64,000 nt of DNA from Roseiarcus sp963813555 (lineage in GTDB: Bacteria; Pseudomonadota; Alphaproteobacteria; Rhizobiales; Beijerinckiaceae): positions 406,121 through 470,120 of the forward strand of contig CAWEZX010000005.1 in assembly GCA_963813555.1 (NCBI GenBank). The letters are read 5' to 3'. The stretch's first letter is position 1. Every line of letters begins with the position of its first letter. The translations under genes were made by a program, and so were the position numbers. The notes beneath the pieces were generated by a model. The model did not search any database, was not told the origin of the DNA, and worked only from the letters and a program-made list of their open reading frames with translations. Positions 19,330-28,306 of this stretch are shown piece by piece.

Positions 19330-20841
19330 CTACTGGGTGATGAATCCGATCTTGCCGGCATACTCAGGCATCGGCTGGAGCGACTGCGAGGTCGAATAGA
19401 TCCGGTTGACGCGGCCAAGGAACCAGCCCTGCGGATCGCTGGCGTCCTGGAAATTCTGGTCGGGCCTGACGACCTGGCTCGGATCGATTGGATGGACGAT
19501 GTAGGGCGTCACGGTGATCAAAAGCTCGGTCTCGTTGCGCTGATAGTCCCGCGAGCGAAACAGCGCGCCGAGCACCGGAAGGTTCATTAGCGCCGGAAAG
19601 CCGTTGATCGCTTGCTCTGTCTGCGTGCTGATGAGGCCGGCGGAGGCGATCGAGCCGCCAGAAGGCAGTTCGACCGTCGTCGTGTTGCTGCGGGTCCGGA
19701 ACCCCGGGATCGTGATCCCGCTGAACGTGACTTGTGTCGATGGGTCGATATCGGTGACTTCGGTTGCGATTCGCAGTTGGATCCGTCCGGGGGACAAGAC
19801 GATCGGGGTAAAATTGAGGGTCACGCCATAGGGCTGCTGGATGAATCCATACTGGCAGGTCGGATTGCACTGCACGCTATTGAGAATGGGAACCGTGCCG
19901 CCGGCCAGGAATTTCGCGGTTTCGCCGGACACGGCAGTCACGGTCGGCTCGGCGAGGGTGTGAGCGACACCCTGTCGCTCGAACGCCTGCAGAGTCGCGC
20001 TGAAGCTCTGACCGCCCTTGACCCAGTTCAGGACTCCTCCGGAGGTCGCGACAGCTCCATTGATCGCGAACGGGTTGTCGAGCGTGAAGCTGCCGTTTGG
20101 CCCGCTGCCGCTCAAGTTGACGCCCAGTTGCTTGATGATGTCACGCCGAATTTCGGCGACCGTGACGCGCAGGCTGATCTGGTCGGCGCCGCGGATCGTC
20201 AAGGCGTTGATCACGCGTCCAACAGTCTTGCTGGGGCCGCTTCCGCCTGAGCCGACGGAGATGGAAATACCGGAAGATCCGGAGGACCCCGCCGCCCCGC
20301 TCGAAGGTCCAGAGGAAGACGACCCCCCGGAGTCCGTGACGAAGCCGTTAGCGATATCGAGCGCTTTCTGAGCCTCCTCGGCCGAGGCGACCGACCCGGT
20401 GAGGATGATCGAATTGGCTACAGTGCGAACATGAATATCGTTGCCGGGGATGGCGGTATTGAGGAGATTCGTCAATCCTCCCACGTCACGCCCTACTGAG
20501 ACCTGGAGGGCCGCGATCCTTCGTCCGTCCCTCGCCAAGGCGAAAATGCTCGTTTGGCCGCTGGCGACGCCGGAAATATAGACGCGCGTCGCCGAGCGCA
20601 CGATTGCGTTGGCGATCTTGGGATCGCCGACATAAATCTCGCCCGCCTCCTCCGGCAAATCGCAGATGACCGACTGGCCGACGCCCAATTGCAGACGCTG
20701 GGACGCCGGGTCGCACTCCCTGCCGACCCGCAGTGGGTCGCCTTCGGCGGCGCGGACGGTCAAAGCAGGCGCGATCGCGAAGAGCGCCGCGGCGAGGCCA
20801 ATGATAATGTTCGGCCGTCTCTGAGTGCGATCGGACCTCAT
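19330..20841 (-). CDS. cpaC: Tad pilus secretin CpaC
   Basis: Outer-membrane secretin (RcpA-like), about 503 residues from the ATG at 20841. A signal peptide (IIIGLAAALFAIAPALTVRAAE) is followed by the pilus/BON-like N domains (VGQSVICDLPEEAGEIYVGD, NDIHVRTVANSIILTGSVAS), a Ser/Gly-rich linker at about 180-215 and the secretin domain: ALTIRGADQISLRVTVAEI, LAEPTVTAVSGETAKFLAGG, GVTLNFTPIVLSPGRIQLRI and VLGALFRSRDYQRNETELLI. An in-frame start at 20919 would overlap cpaB and lacks a signal sequence. The Ser/Gly linker is unusually long and repetitive. Confidence 0.93.
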   Translation of the reverse strand: MRSDRTQRRPNIIIGLAAALFAIAPALTVRAAEGDPLRVGRECDPASQRLQLGVGQSVICDLPEEAGEIYVGDPKIANAIVRSATRVYISGVASGQTSIFALARDGRRIAALQVSVGRDVGGLTNLLNTAIPGNDIHVRTVANSIILTGSVASAEEAQKALDIANGFVTDSGGSSSSGPSSGAAGSSGSSGISISVGSGGSGPSKTVGRVINALTIRGADQISLRVTVAEIRRDIIKQLGVNLSGSGPNGSFTLDNPFAINGAVATSGGVLNWVKGGQSFSATLQAFERQGVAHTLAEPTVTAVSGETAKFLAGGTVPILNSVQCNPTCQYGFIQQPYGVTLNFTPIVLSPGRIQLRIATEVTDIDPSTQVTFSGITIPGFRTRSNTTTVELPSGGSIASAGLISTQTEQAINGFPALMNLPVLGALFRSRDYQRNETELLITVTPYIVHPIDPSQVVRPDQNFQDASDPQGWFLGRVNRIYSTSQSLQPMPEYAGKIGFITQ

Positions 20842-20890
20842 GTTTCCGGGCTCCGTCTCTTGCGAACCAGCGGCAAAGGAAGGGGGCGAA

Positions 20891-21688
20891 TCACCGGGCG
20901 GCCTGCTGCGGGGCGCCATAGCGAACGACCGTCAATGCGTTATCGGCGCCGACAACGGTCTGCGTCGGGCCGCCGCTATCAACGAGACTGCGGAGAGCGA
21001 GGTGAAGATTCGAATTGCCGGCGCCCTGAGCAAGAATGATGAGCTTGACTTGATCCGGATCGAGCTCCAGCGTCGCGTTGGCGCCGGTGACCACCTTCTT
21101 GCCGTTTTGCTCTTCTGTGTTCGGGCCGATGGCGAGGACACGCACATTGGCGAGGATTGTCTGCGCCGTCATGACCTCGACCCCTCGCGCCTTGGTGGAC
21201 TCGTCGTCCCGCGCAAGACGGACAACGTCGACTCGGTCACCCGGGAGGATGAATCCGCCGGCCGAGGAATCGCCATTGTTGTCGGTCTTGATTGCGACCG
21301 CGCGCTTTCCGGTCGGCAGGATCGCCGATATGAACCCGCCCTCCCCGGCCTTGACGAGCTTGTCATGCCGAATCGGCTCACCGCGAAGGAAAGCCACCCT
21401 GGTCATCGAGCCCTCTATGCCTTTGAGGGCATCGGGCTTTCCCGACTTTGTGATCATGAGTTCGGAGACGTCCGCTTTTGGCCACGGATGCCAAGCCGTC
21501 GCGCCCTCATTGACCACCGTCCCCATCGGCAGATCCTGGCCGGCCACAAGCACCTGCTCGACGTCGACCTTCGGCGCAGCCTCGGCGGAGGGGCCCGGCG
21601 CCGGATTTGCGACGCCTCGTAAGAACATGTACGTCGCGCCGAACGCCAGAACTGCAATCGCCCCGACAATGATCAGCTTCCGATTCAT
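20891..21688 (-). CDS. cpaB: Flp pilus assembly protein CpaB
   Basis: Periplasmic, membrane-anchored protein (RcpC-like) of 265 residues from the ATG at 21688. One N-terminal membrane anchor (KLIIVGAIAVLAFGATYMFL) precedes an SAF/AFP-like domain (VDVEQVLVAGQDLPMGTVV, PTGKRAVAIKTDN) and the RcpC domain (GGFILPGDRVDVV, TILANVRVLAIGPNTEE, TLELDPDQVKLIILAQGAG). It lies just upstream of the secretin gene, 49 bases away. A spacer of about 550 bases separates it from cpaA, so it may begin a second transcript. Confidence 0.92.
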   Translation of the reverse strand: MNRKLIIVGAIAVLAFGATYMFLRGVANPAPGPSAEAAPKVDVEQVLVAGQDLPMGTVVNEGATAWHPWPKADVSELMITKSGKPDALKGIEGSMTRVAFLRGEPIRHDKLVKAGEGGFISAILPTGKRAVAIKTDNNGDSSAGGFILPGDRVDVVRLARDDESTKARGVEVMTAQTILANVRVLAIGPNTEEQNGKKVVTGANATLELDPDQVKLIILAQGAGNSNLHLALRSLVDSGGPTQTVVGADNALTVVRYGAPQQAAR

Positions 21689-22235
21689 GAATCCACGGTC
21701 CTTCGCGCGGTGACCCGTTACCAACCCAATTTAGACATTGTAATCGTCAAGGTACGGTTAATTTAAAGTATCTAATTAAATCCCAACACCGTTGCTGGCC
21801 TTACTCGAAGTAACATAGCTCACTTTAATTCCCGTTGATTGTATGCTGTTCCGTAGAGATAGAGCTAACAGCTTCGCAACTGGAAGCCATGATTGAGAAT
21901 ACAACTTCCAAATAATTTCACCCTGGCTTACTCAACTGTTCACTAATCTCTTGGATTGCGAGTCGTTGCGTCTTCGAGACGAATATTGCTCATCGATCGC
22001 GGAGCGGCTGAAGCGAATTGCTTGGCGCCGTCGATGGGATGGCGGGGAAGACCGGGCGCGGTTCACGAAAGCTGCGGTTTTTCAGTTTGCCGATCGCGGA
22101 CCAAATGATCGCCGCGACGCCTAGGTCGCCGGTCGCTCGAGCCGGCGGGCGCCATCTGGCGGTGGATCGCCCTCGTCGGCTCCCGCCGGTGATCCATCTT
22201 GATCCGACACCGTCGACCTCGGCGCAATTTGGGCT
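21689..22235. other. AT-rich spacer between cpaA and cpaB
   Basis: A 547-base gap inside the Tad locus with no convincing gene. The part at 21720-21990 is clearly AT-richer than its surroundings and probably holds the leftward promoter for cpaB-tadC. I see no clean consensus promoter or perfect operator in it. Confidence 0.4.
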
Positions 22236-22748
22236 TTAAGCGACGGCCGCCCAGATGGATGAGTTCGGGTATTGCATCAAGCCCGCCGCCGCCAACGCGA
22301 TTCCGTAGGGGACGCCCGCCTTCGCATTGTGCAACCGCGCAAGCCAATCGATTCGGCCAAAGACGGCGGGCAGGGGAGCCATCCGGGACCCGAGAAGGAT
22401 TAGCGTGAGAATTCCGCCAAAGAGGGCCGCAGCGAGGCCGTAGTCGAGGATCGCGGTCCAGCCCAGCCAAGCGGCGGTCGCCGCCGCCAGCTTGGCGTCC
22501 CCGCCGCCGACCCAGCCGAAGTTGAACATGACGAATGCAATCGCCAGAACAGCCAGCCCGCATGAGATATTCAGAAGAACATCAATAGCCGGAACGCCAA
22601 GCAGCGCCGCGAAGATCAAATATCCGAGCGCGAGAGTCACACAGATGCGATTTGGTATTGTAAATGTTAATAGATCCATGGACGCTGAAAGCGCCATGAG
22701 GGTGGGAAAGAAAGCGAGAACTGAAAGATGGAAGAGAGTTGAAGCCAT
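22236..22748 (-). CDS. cpaA: Prepilin peptidase CpaA (TadV)
   Basis: Polytopic inner-membrane aspartyl protease of 170 residues that removes the leader peptide of Flp prepilin. The two catalytic aspartates are visible: the first in SASMDLLTFTIPN, the second in the GxGD motif GWVGGGDAKLAAA. Several hydrophobic helices span the whole protein. It is the short TadV form, without an N-methyltransferase domain. The ATG at 22748 is preferred to an in-frame start at 22847, which would add a polar tail. It lies downstream of the pilin gene. Confidence 0.9.
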   Translation of the reverse strand: MASTLFHLSVLAFFPTLMALSASMDLLTFTIPNRICVTLALGYLIFAALLGVPAIDVLLNISCGLAVLAIAFVMFNFGWVGGGDAKLAAATAAWLGWTAILDYGLAAALFGGILTLILLGSRMAPLPAVFGRIDWLARLHNAKAGVPYGIALAAAGLMQYPNSSIWAAVA

Positions 22749-22872
22749 TTTGATTTGTTCGGTCGCATTAAGAGGAGAGAAATTTGTCCCGAAGCTCGGT
22801 CGCTGGCGGAGGGGCGATTCCTCACGCCGACGAGATTTAGGCGCCAATGCGAAGATCTTGGGCGGACAACTC

Positions 22873-23037
22873 CTATTTGAGCGAGTTGCCGACTTCGTTG
22901 AACACCGTGCTGACCTTCGTGCCGACCGTCTGGACCGCGGTAATGATAAAGACGGCGATAAGCGACGCGATCAGCGCATATTCGATCGCCGTGACGCCAG
23001 CTTCGTCAGCGGCGAAATTCTTAATGGACTTGAACAT
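22873..23037 (-). CDS. Flp/Fap-type pilin subunit
   Basis: Major Tad pilin, 54 residues. The leader MFKSIKNFAADEAG is followed by the Flp motif VTAIEYALIASLIAVFIITA with the conserved Glu-Tyr pair; cleavage is expected after the Gly. Two adjacent ATGs occur (23040 and 23037); the Shine-Dalgarno GGAG is better spaced from the second. A 5' extension to 23139 exists but is not pilin-like. It heads the leftward Tad locus. Confidence 0.93.
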   Translation of the reverse strand: MFKSIKNFAADEAGVTAIEYALIASLIAVFIITAVQTVGTKVSTVFNEVGNSLK

Positions 23038-23315
23038 CATTTGCTCCTGCCCCACCCCAACAGAGCGGCGAAATCGGTCACCACACCGCCGCGGGCCAAA
23101 GTAGGCTTGGGCGCTTTCGACGCAGTTAATTTGAATCATCTCAGGCGAACCGCGCTGTCGAAGTTAAGTCGTTGGTTAAACGACGAATAAGAGTGAACGA
23201 AACGTCTACGGTGTCGATTTGAAACAATTTTAACTTAATGGGAATCCAGCCCTTCGCTGTCCCGTGGTCAGCGATAATTTCTGGTATTCTTAGAAACAAT
23301 GCTGGGACGCGGCGA

Positions 23316-23663
23316 TTAAGGCGCCAAATCGAGCCAGGCGCCGTCCACGCCGTTCTCGATCTCGACAATCCACAGGTCCGGATCAAAACCGATTTCCCGT
23401 TTGAGCCGTTCCTCGGCCTCGTTGGAACCGACGCACCGGCCCGGGTGCACGCGAGCGAAAATCCTATCGACGCCGCGCGGCGCGTTCGCCGCGACGGACT
23501 GCGGGGCAGGTCCATAGAGCGTCGCGCTCCCGTTCAGGTGATCGACCTTGACAAAAATGGCGCCCGCCTCCGCAGCGCCCCGCCGGCGAAGGACTGCGCT
23601 GACCCCCTCCACTCCACATCGACGCAAATAGGCCGCGACCCAAATGTCAGAGCGCAAGCGCAA
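23316..23663 (-). CDS. DUF1491 family protein
   Basis: A 115-residue protein matching DUF1491: MRLRSDIWVAAYLRRCGVEG at the start, a central GAIFVKVDHLNGSATLYGPAP and a C-terminal REIGFDPDLWIVEIEN. The family is alphaproteobacterial and without known function. It lies just after the peptidoglycan-binding gene on the same strand (five bases), likely one transcription unit. Confidence 0.85.
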   Translation of the reverse strand: MRLRSDIWVAAYLRRCGVEGVSAVLRRRGAAEAGAIFVKVDHLNGSATLYGPAPQSVAANAPRGVDRIFARVHPGRCVGSNEAEERLKREIGFDPDLWIVEIENGVDGAWLDLAP

Positions 23664-23668
23664 CGGAT

Positions 23669-24286
23669 TTAGTGTTCCCCGGCGCGCGCGGCCTGATTTA
23701 GCTGCTTCATGAGTCGCTCATTTATCTCGGTCGCCGGAGGCAACCTATGGGCGCGCTCAAATTCCCGCAACGCCTGCTGGGTGGCGGCCCCCTCTTTCCC
23801 GTCCGGTTTGACTGAGTAGCCCAGTTTAGCCAGGGCGGTTTGAGCGGTCACGATCAACCGCGATCCCTCGCTATGGGTTTCCCCGGCCAGTAGATCGGCG
23901 ATCGGGTCGGACGCCGAGGCGGCGCTGTCGGAGGCCGCTGCTGGCCTCGCCGGCGGAATGGCCGTGGAAGGCGGAACTGGCGGGGCCTCCTGTTCTGCAC
24001 TGATAGGCTTGGAGGGGGGAGCCGCAACCGGCGAGGGAGCCGCGGAGGGCGACTTCGGCGGCGCATAGCCAAATAACGGGGCGGGATGACGTTCACGCTG
24101 CAAAAGAAGCGCGTTGACGCCAATGCCGACAAGCGCGACCGACAGAAGCGCTCCGAGATAATAGCGCAAATGCGCGGCCTTCACCCGCCCGGCGATCCTT
24201 CGCCGCACGGTCTCCTGGACAGATCGCTGGACCGGCCCTCGGAGTTGACCAACATTGTCTCTTATGCGTGCAAGCGCTAAATCCAA
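23669..24286 (-). CDS. Membrane-anchored peptidoglycan-binding protein
   Basis: 205 residues: a cytoplasmic basic N-terminus, one membrane helix (YYLGALLSVALVGIGVNALLL, about 42-62), a proline/alanine/serine-rich periplasmic linker (about 70-135), and a C-terminal peptidoglycan-binding domain, PF01471 type (QTALAKLGYSVKPDGKEG, ATQQALREFERAHRLP). The apparent start is TTG at 24286. Such proteins anchor to or sense the cell wall; no catalytic domain is seen. Confidence 0.75.
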   Translation of the reverse strand: MDLALARIRDNVGQLRGPVQRSVQETVRRRIAGRVKAAHLRYYLGALLSVALVGIGVNALLLQRERHPAPLFGYAPPKSPSAAPSPVAAPPSKPISAEQEAPPVPPSTAIPPARPAAASDSAASASDPIADLLAGETHSEGSRLIVTAQTALAKLGYSVKPDGKEGAATQQALREFERAHRLPPATEINERLMKQLNQAARAGEH

Positions 24287-24620
24287 GTCTCTTCTCCTAA
24301 GATCGCGGCGCCGTCTTGTTTCCGTCTAGCGGACGTAACCGCGAAAGGAAGCGGGCCCTTACGGGGGTCACCCTGGTTTCTTGCTGCGGATCATTTGCAG
24401 CCCTTAAGGATTCGTCGCAACGTTTCCCTAAAATTGCAGCCGATGATTAATCAATCCTAAGTGTAGAGTTAGGCCACGCCCTTGCTGGCGCTCCGATGCG
24501 GTCAGACTTGAGCTATGGTTTACGCTTTATTATGGCGATCACTTTGAGTGCCGACGACGTACGGGAATGGCGCTTCAATGTTAGACCAACCGGCGACAGA
24601 GCCTGGTATGATTCCGCCGG
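24287..24620. other. Gene-free divergent spacer upstream of sufE
   Basis: Separates two divergent genes. No gene, no tRNA and no clear inverted repeat. AT-rich patches around 24430-24470 and 24515-24540 are plausible promoter regions. Confidence 0.35.
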
Positions 24621-25121
24621 GTGCTAGCCCCACCGCCCGCGAGGGCCCATATAAGAGCTTTAGACGTCCCGCTGGAACTGGCGCATCATTTGTCGGCAAT
24701 CGACAGCATCCGCGATGATTTTGCCTCTCTCGACGATTGGGAGGATCGGTATCGCTATGTCATCGAGCTCGGTCATGCGCTCGAGCCGCTGAGCGAAGAC
24801 GCCCACAACGGCGCCAACAAAGTGCGGGGTTGCGTCAGCCAGGTTTGGTTGGAATGCGAGCCGAAAACGAACGCCGCGGCCCAGAAAATCTTGCACTACC
24901 GCGGCGATAGCGATTCGCACCTGGTGCGTGGACTGATCGCCATTGCGATTGCACTCTTTTCCGACCGAACCCCTGAGCAGATCCTCGCCGTGGATGCGCA
25001 TAGCGCCTTCCGCGAGCTGGGGCTTGAGCAACACCTGACCCCGCAGCGCTCGAACGGGGTGCGCGCGATGGTCGATCGGATTCGCACCGACGCGGCGGGG
25101 CTTAGGCTCGGGGCCGCCTAG
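24621..25121 (+). CDS. sufE: SufE-like cysteine desulfuration protein
   Basis: Cytoplasmic sulfur acceptor for the SufS desulfurase in Fe-S cluster assembly. Family features are SIRDDFASLDDWEDRYRYVI, the active-site Cys in NKVRGCVSQVW (about residue 71 from the GTG start) and RGLIAIAIALFSDRTPEQI. The open frame begins at GTG 24621; an in-frame TTG at 24690 would give 143 residues, closer to the family length, and may be the true start. Confidence 0.9.
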   Translation: MLAPPPARAHIRALDVPLELAHHLSAIDSIRDDFASLDDWEDRYRYVIELGHALEPLSEDAHNGANKVRGCVSQVWLECEPKTNAAAQKILHYRGDSDSHLVRGLIAIAIALFSDRTPEQILAVDAHSAFRELGLEQHLTPQRSNGVRAMVDRIRTDAAGLRLGAA

Positions 25122-25378
25122 CGAGAATATTGCACGGCTTTGAGGCGCGCCGCCATAGAACGAACAGGCGGCGGCAACCCGGCGCGCGCGCGGATATCCG
25201 ACGCCCCGCAGCAGCGTCCTTGTCCTTGCTGTCCTTGCCCGACGGCAGCCGCATATCTGCGCTCAAATCGTGGGATAGCCCTCTAATTTCAGCGGAGCCG
25301 CTACGTAACGGTCAACATTTCATTAATCCCATTGGCGGAGACTGGAATAAACGCTTCGTTAGCTACGGATCTTTATCT

Positions 25379-26236
25379 ATGAGTAAGCCGGAGAATTCAG
25401 GCGCCGAAAATGAGCCGCGGCCCAACCCCTCGCGCGACCTGATTGTCGTGGTCGAGCCTCCGGAAGCCAAATCGGCGCCTGACCGGCGGCCTGCCACTGC
25501 GGACAGGGTTTTCTCGTCCCGATTCCACTTCGCCGCCGCAGCGGCGCTTGCGGTGGTCGTCGCTGTCGCGGGGGCCTTGTTTTTGGAGGACCAACAGCAG
25601 GCCAAGGCGCTCTCGGAACAGACAAGCGAAACCAAGGCTTTGGTTCACACCGTCAAGTCGCTGAAGGTGCGCCTCGACGCGATCGATAGCGCCATGTCAA
25701 ACGCCGGCCTGGCCGATATGCGCCAGTCGGTCGGGGAAATCAGGTCAAACCTGGTTTCAACGCGAGAGGTTAGCGGGGCTCTGGACCAACTCTCCCAACG
25801 GGTCGACAAACTGGACCACGAAGAGAGCGCGAAAGTCGACAAGCTGACCGAGCGCGTCGATCACGAGGCAAGCGCCTTGACGAATGGGCTTTCCACTCGC
25901 ATCGACAAGCTTGAGCAGAAAATTGTCGCGCCGGCCGCAGCGGCGACGCAAGCCGCGCAACCCAAACCACCCTCCGCTCGTCCCAAGTTCAACAATGTTT
26001 CCATGGACAAAACGAGTTCGATCGAACGGCCGAGACCTCTTCTGCGCGGGTATGTCGTGCTCGACGCTCGCGACGACATCGCGCTTGTCGGCGGGCGCTA
26101 TGGCGAGCGCGAGGTTCGCCAGGGCGATTTTCTTCCAGGAGCCGGACGGGTCGAGCGTATCGAGCTCAGAGGGAACGGATGGGTCGTGATGACCAGCGAA
26201 GGGCTCATCGCCTCGGCTGATTTTCCACACTACTGA
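25379..26236 (+). CDS. Hypothetical membrane protein with coiled coil
   Basis: 285 residues from the ATG at 25379. A polar, proline-rich N-terminus of about 45 residues precedes one membrane helix (FHFAAAAALAVVVAVAGALF, about 45-65), a long coiled-coil region with heptad repeats and runs of VDKL (about 70-195), and a small C-terminal domain (LLRGYVVLDARDDIALVGGR, VRQGDFLPGAGRVERIELRG). The C-terminal part suggests a small beta domain facing the periplasm. I do not recognise a named family. It lies between sufE and fabA on the same strand. Confidence 0.7.
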   Translation: MSKPENSGAENEPRPNPSRDLIVVVEPPEAKSAPDRRPATADRVFSSRFHFAAAAALAVVVAVAGALFLEDQQQAKALSEQTSETKALVHTVKSLKVRLDAIDSAMSNAGLADMRQSVGEIRSNLVSTREVSGALDQLSQRVDKLDHEESAKVDKLTERVDHEASALTNGLSTRIDKLEQKIVAPAAAATQAAQPKPPSARPKFNNVSMDKTSSIERPRPLLRGYVVLDARDDIALVGGRYGEREVRQGDFLPGAGRVERIELRGNGWVVMTSEGLIASADFPHY

Positions 26237-26440
26237 GCGCATTCATAGCGACGCGCTTCCGGGCGCTGCGACACTCAACCCTAAGCGACACCGCCTTGCC
26301 TCGGTCGGCTCGGAAAGGGCTGCCCGTTCCACGGTGTTAACCTAAGCCCAATGCGGACTGCTTTCGATAAGCGGACGCCTGTGTTACCACCCCGGCTTGA
26401 GGCTACCGCGCCCGGCGCGGTCCGGGGACCAACGGCGCGC

Positions 26441-26965
26441 ATGGACGAACGGCGTACGAGTTTCAGTTACGAGGATCTCATCGCCTGCGGTCGTGGCGAG
26501 TTGTTCGGACCCGGCAACGCCCAACTGCCTTTGCCGCCAATGTTGATGTTCGACCGGATCAGCGAGATCTCCGAAGCAGGCGGCGCGAACGGCAAAGGAG
26601 CCGTGCGCGCGCAGCTCGACGTCAAGCCGGATCTCTGGTTCTTCGCTTGCCATTTCAAGGGTGACCCGGTGATGCCGGGATGTCTCGGCATGGACGCTCT
26701 TTGGCAATTGACCGGGTTCTTTCTCGGTTGGCTCGGATTGCCTGGACGGGGCCGCGCGCTTGGCGTCGGCGAGGTGAAGTTCGCCGATCAGGTGCTCCCC
26801 ACAATTAAGAAGGTCATCTATGGCGTGGACATGAAACGTGTCTTCAAGGGCAAGCTGATCCTTGGCGTCGCTGACGGGTGGCTAGAGGGCGATGGCCGAC
26901 GAATATATGAGGTCAAGGATATCCGCGTCGGCTTGTTCAGCCCTGCGCCAGCAGCTTCGGCTTAA
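26441..26965 (+). CDS. fabA: 3-hydroxydecanoyl-ACP dehydratase/isomerase
   Basis: Bifunctional hot-dog enzyme for the anaerobic unsaturated fatty acid route: dehydrates 3-hydroxydecanoyl-ACP and isomerizes trans-2 to cis-3-decenoyl-ACP. From the ATG at 26441 it has 174 residues, the family length; catalytic His71 is in FFACHFKGDPVMPG and Asp85 in CLGMDALWQL. An in-frame start at 26351 would add 30 atypical residues. fabB follows 39 bases later and fabI next, forming the usual rhizobial fabA-fabB-fabI unit. Confidence 0.95.
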   Translation: MDERRTSFSYEDLIACGRGELFGPGNAQLPLPPMLMFDRISEISEAGGANGKGAVRAQLDVKPDLWFFACHFKGDPVMPGCLGMDALWQLTGFFLGWLGLPGRGRALGVGEVKFADQVLPTIKKVIYGVDMKRVFKGKLILGVADGWLEGDGRRIYEVKDIRVGLFSPAPAASA

Positions 26966-27004
26966 CCTCTCGGAGCTAGCCAAGCCAGCGGTGGAGGCGA
27001 CAGA

Positions 27005-28228
27005 ATGAGGCGCGTTGTCGTCACCGGCATGGGCATCGTGTCCTCGATCGGCAACAATACGCAGGAAGTGACCGCCAGTCTTCACGACGGCAAGTCGGGG
27101 ATCACTCACGCCGATCGACAAGCCGAGCTCGGCTTTCGCTCGCAAGTCCAAGGAGCGCCGACTCTCCGCGCCGAAGAGGTGGTTGATCGGAGGGCGATGC
27201 GCTTCCATGGCGGCGGGACGGCCTGGAACCATGTCGCGATGGATCAGGCGATCGTGGACAGCGGTCTTGCGCCCGACGAAGTCTCGCACGAGCGGACCGG
27301 CATCATCATGGGTTCGGGCGGCCCCTCGACGCGCGCGATCGTCGAGGCTGCCGACATCGCCCGCGCCAAGGGCCCCAAGCGCGTCGGCCCGTTCGCGGTG
27401 CCCAAATCCATGTCCTCGTCAGCGTCGGCGACTCTATCGACCTGGTTCAAGATCAGGGGAGTCAGCTATTCAATTTCCTCCGCTTGCGCCACATCCAATC
27501 ATTGTATCGGCGCAGCCTACCAGCACATCCTTGCGGATCGGCAGGATGTGATGTTCGCCGGAGGTTGCGAGGAACTCGATTGGACGTTGTCAGTGCTGTT
27601 CGATGCAATGGGGGCGCTGTCTTCCGCCTACAACGACACGCCCTCGCGCGCGTCGCGCGCCTATGACAAGAACCGCGACGGATTTGTCATTTCGGCCGGC
27701 GCGGGCGTGTTGGTGCTTGAAGACTATGAGCGAGCTAACGCGCGGGGCGCCAAGATTTACGGGGAGATCGTGGGCTACGGCGCAACTTCGGACGGGCACG
27801 ACATGGTGGCGCCTTCCGGCGAGGGCGCGGCGCGATGCATGCGCCAGGCTCTTTCGGGGGTCAAAGTCCCGATCGACTACATCAATCCCCATGCGACTTC
27901 GACCCCGATTGGCGATCTCAAGGAGATCGAGGCGGTGCGCGAGGTCTTTGGCTCAGGCGACAAGTGTCCGCCGATCTCGGCGACCAAATCGCTGACCGGA
28001 CATTCCCAGGGCGCGACCGGCGCGCACGAGGCCATTTATTCATTGCTCATGATGCAAAACGGCTTCATTTGCGAAAGCGCGCATATCGACGAACTCGACC
28101 CCGCTTTCGCGGACATGCCGATCGTGCGCGCACGCCGCGATAACGTGAAATTGAGGGCGGCGCTCTCGAACTCTTTCGGCTTTGGCGGGACAAACGCGAC
28201 GCTGGTGTTCAAGCACGTGGACGCTTGA
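27005..28228 (+). CDS. fabB: 3-oxoacyl-ACP synthase I
   Basis: Condensing enzyme that elongates cis-3-decenoyl-ACP made by FabA. 407 residues, thiolase fold. The catalytic triad is visible: Cys161 in SISSACATSNHC, His296 in YINPHATSTPIGD and His333 in KSLTGHSQGATGAH. The N-terminus RRVVVTGMGIVSSIG and the C-terminus NSFGFGGTNATLVFK are typical. A Shine-Dalgarno sequence, GGAGG, precedes the ATG. Confidence 0.96.
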   Translation: MRRVVVTGMGIVSSIGNNTQEVTASLHDGKSGITHADRQAELGFRSQVQGAPTLRAEEVVDRRAMRFHGGGTAWNHVAMDQAIVDSGLAPDEVSHERTGIIMGSGGPSTRAIVEAADIARAKGPKRVGPFAVPKSMSSSASATLSTWFKIRGVSYSISSACATSNHCIGAAYQHILADRQDVMFAGGCEELDWTLSVLFDAMGALSSAYNDTPSRASRAYDKNRDGFVISAGAGVLVLEDYERANARGAKIYGEIVGYGATSDGHDMVAPSGEGAARCMRQALSGVKVPIDYINPHATSTPIGDLKEIEAVREVFGSGDKCPPISATKSLTGHSQGATGAHEAIYSLLMMQNGFICESAHIDELDPAFADMPIVRARRDNVKLRAALSNSFGFGGTNATLVFKHVDA

Positions 28229-28306
28229 ACGCCGTGCCTTCCCACCGCGTGACCGCGGCGAATCTCTGCACCTCTCCGACCCTCTGACTTGATCGACGAG
28301 CGCCCA

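Noticed and set aside
23163..23178. TTAA-N8-TTAA upstream of the Flp pilin gene as a CtrA site
   Set aside because: The spacer is 8 bases, not 7, and it lies about 130 bases from the start codon; not strong enough to call.
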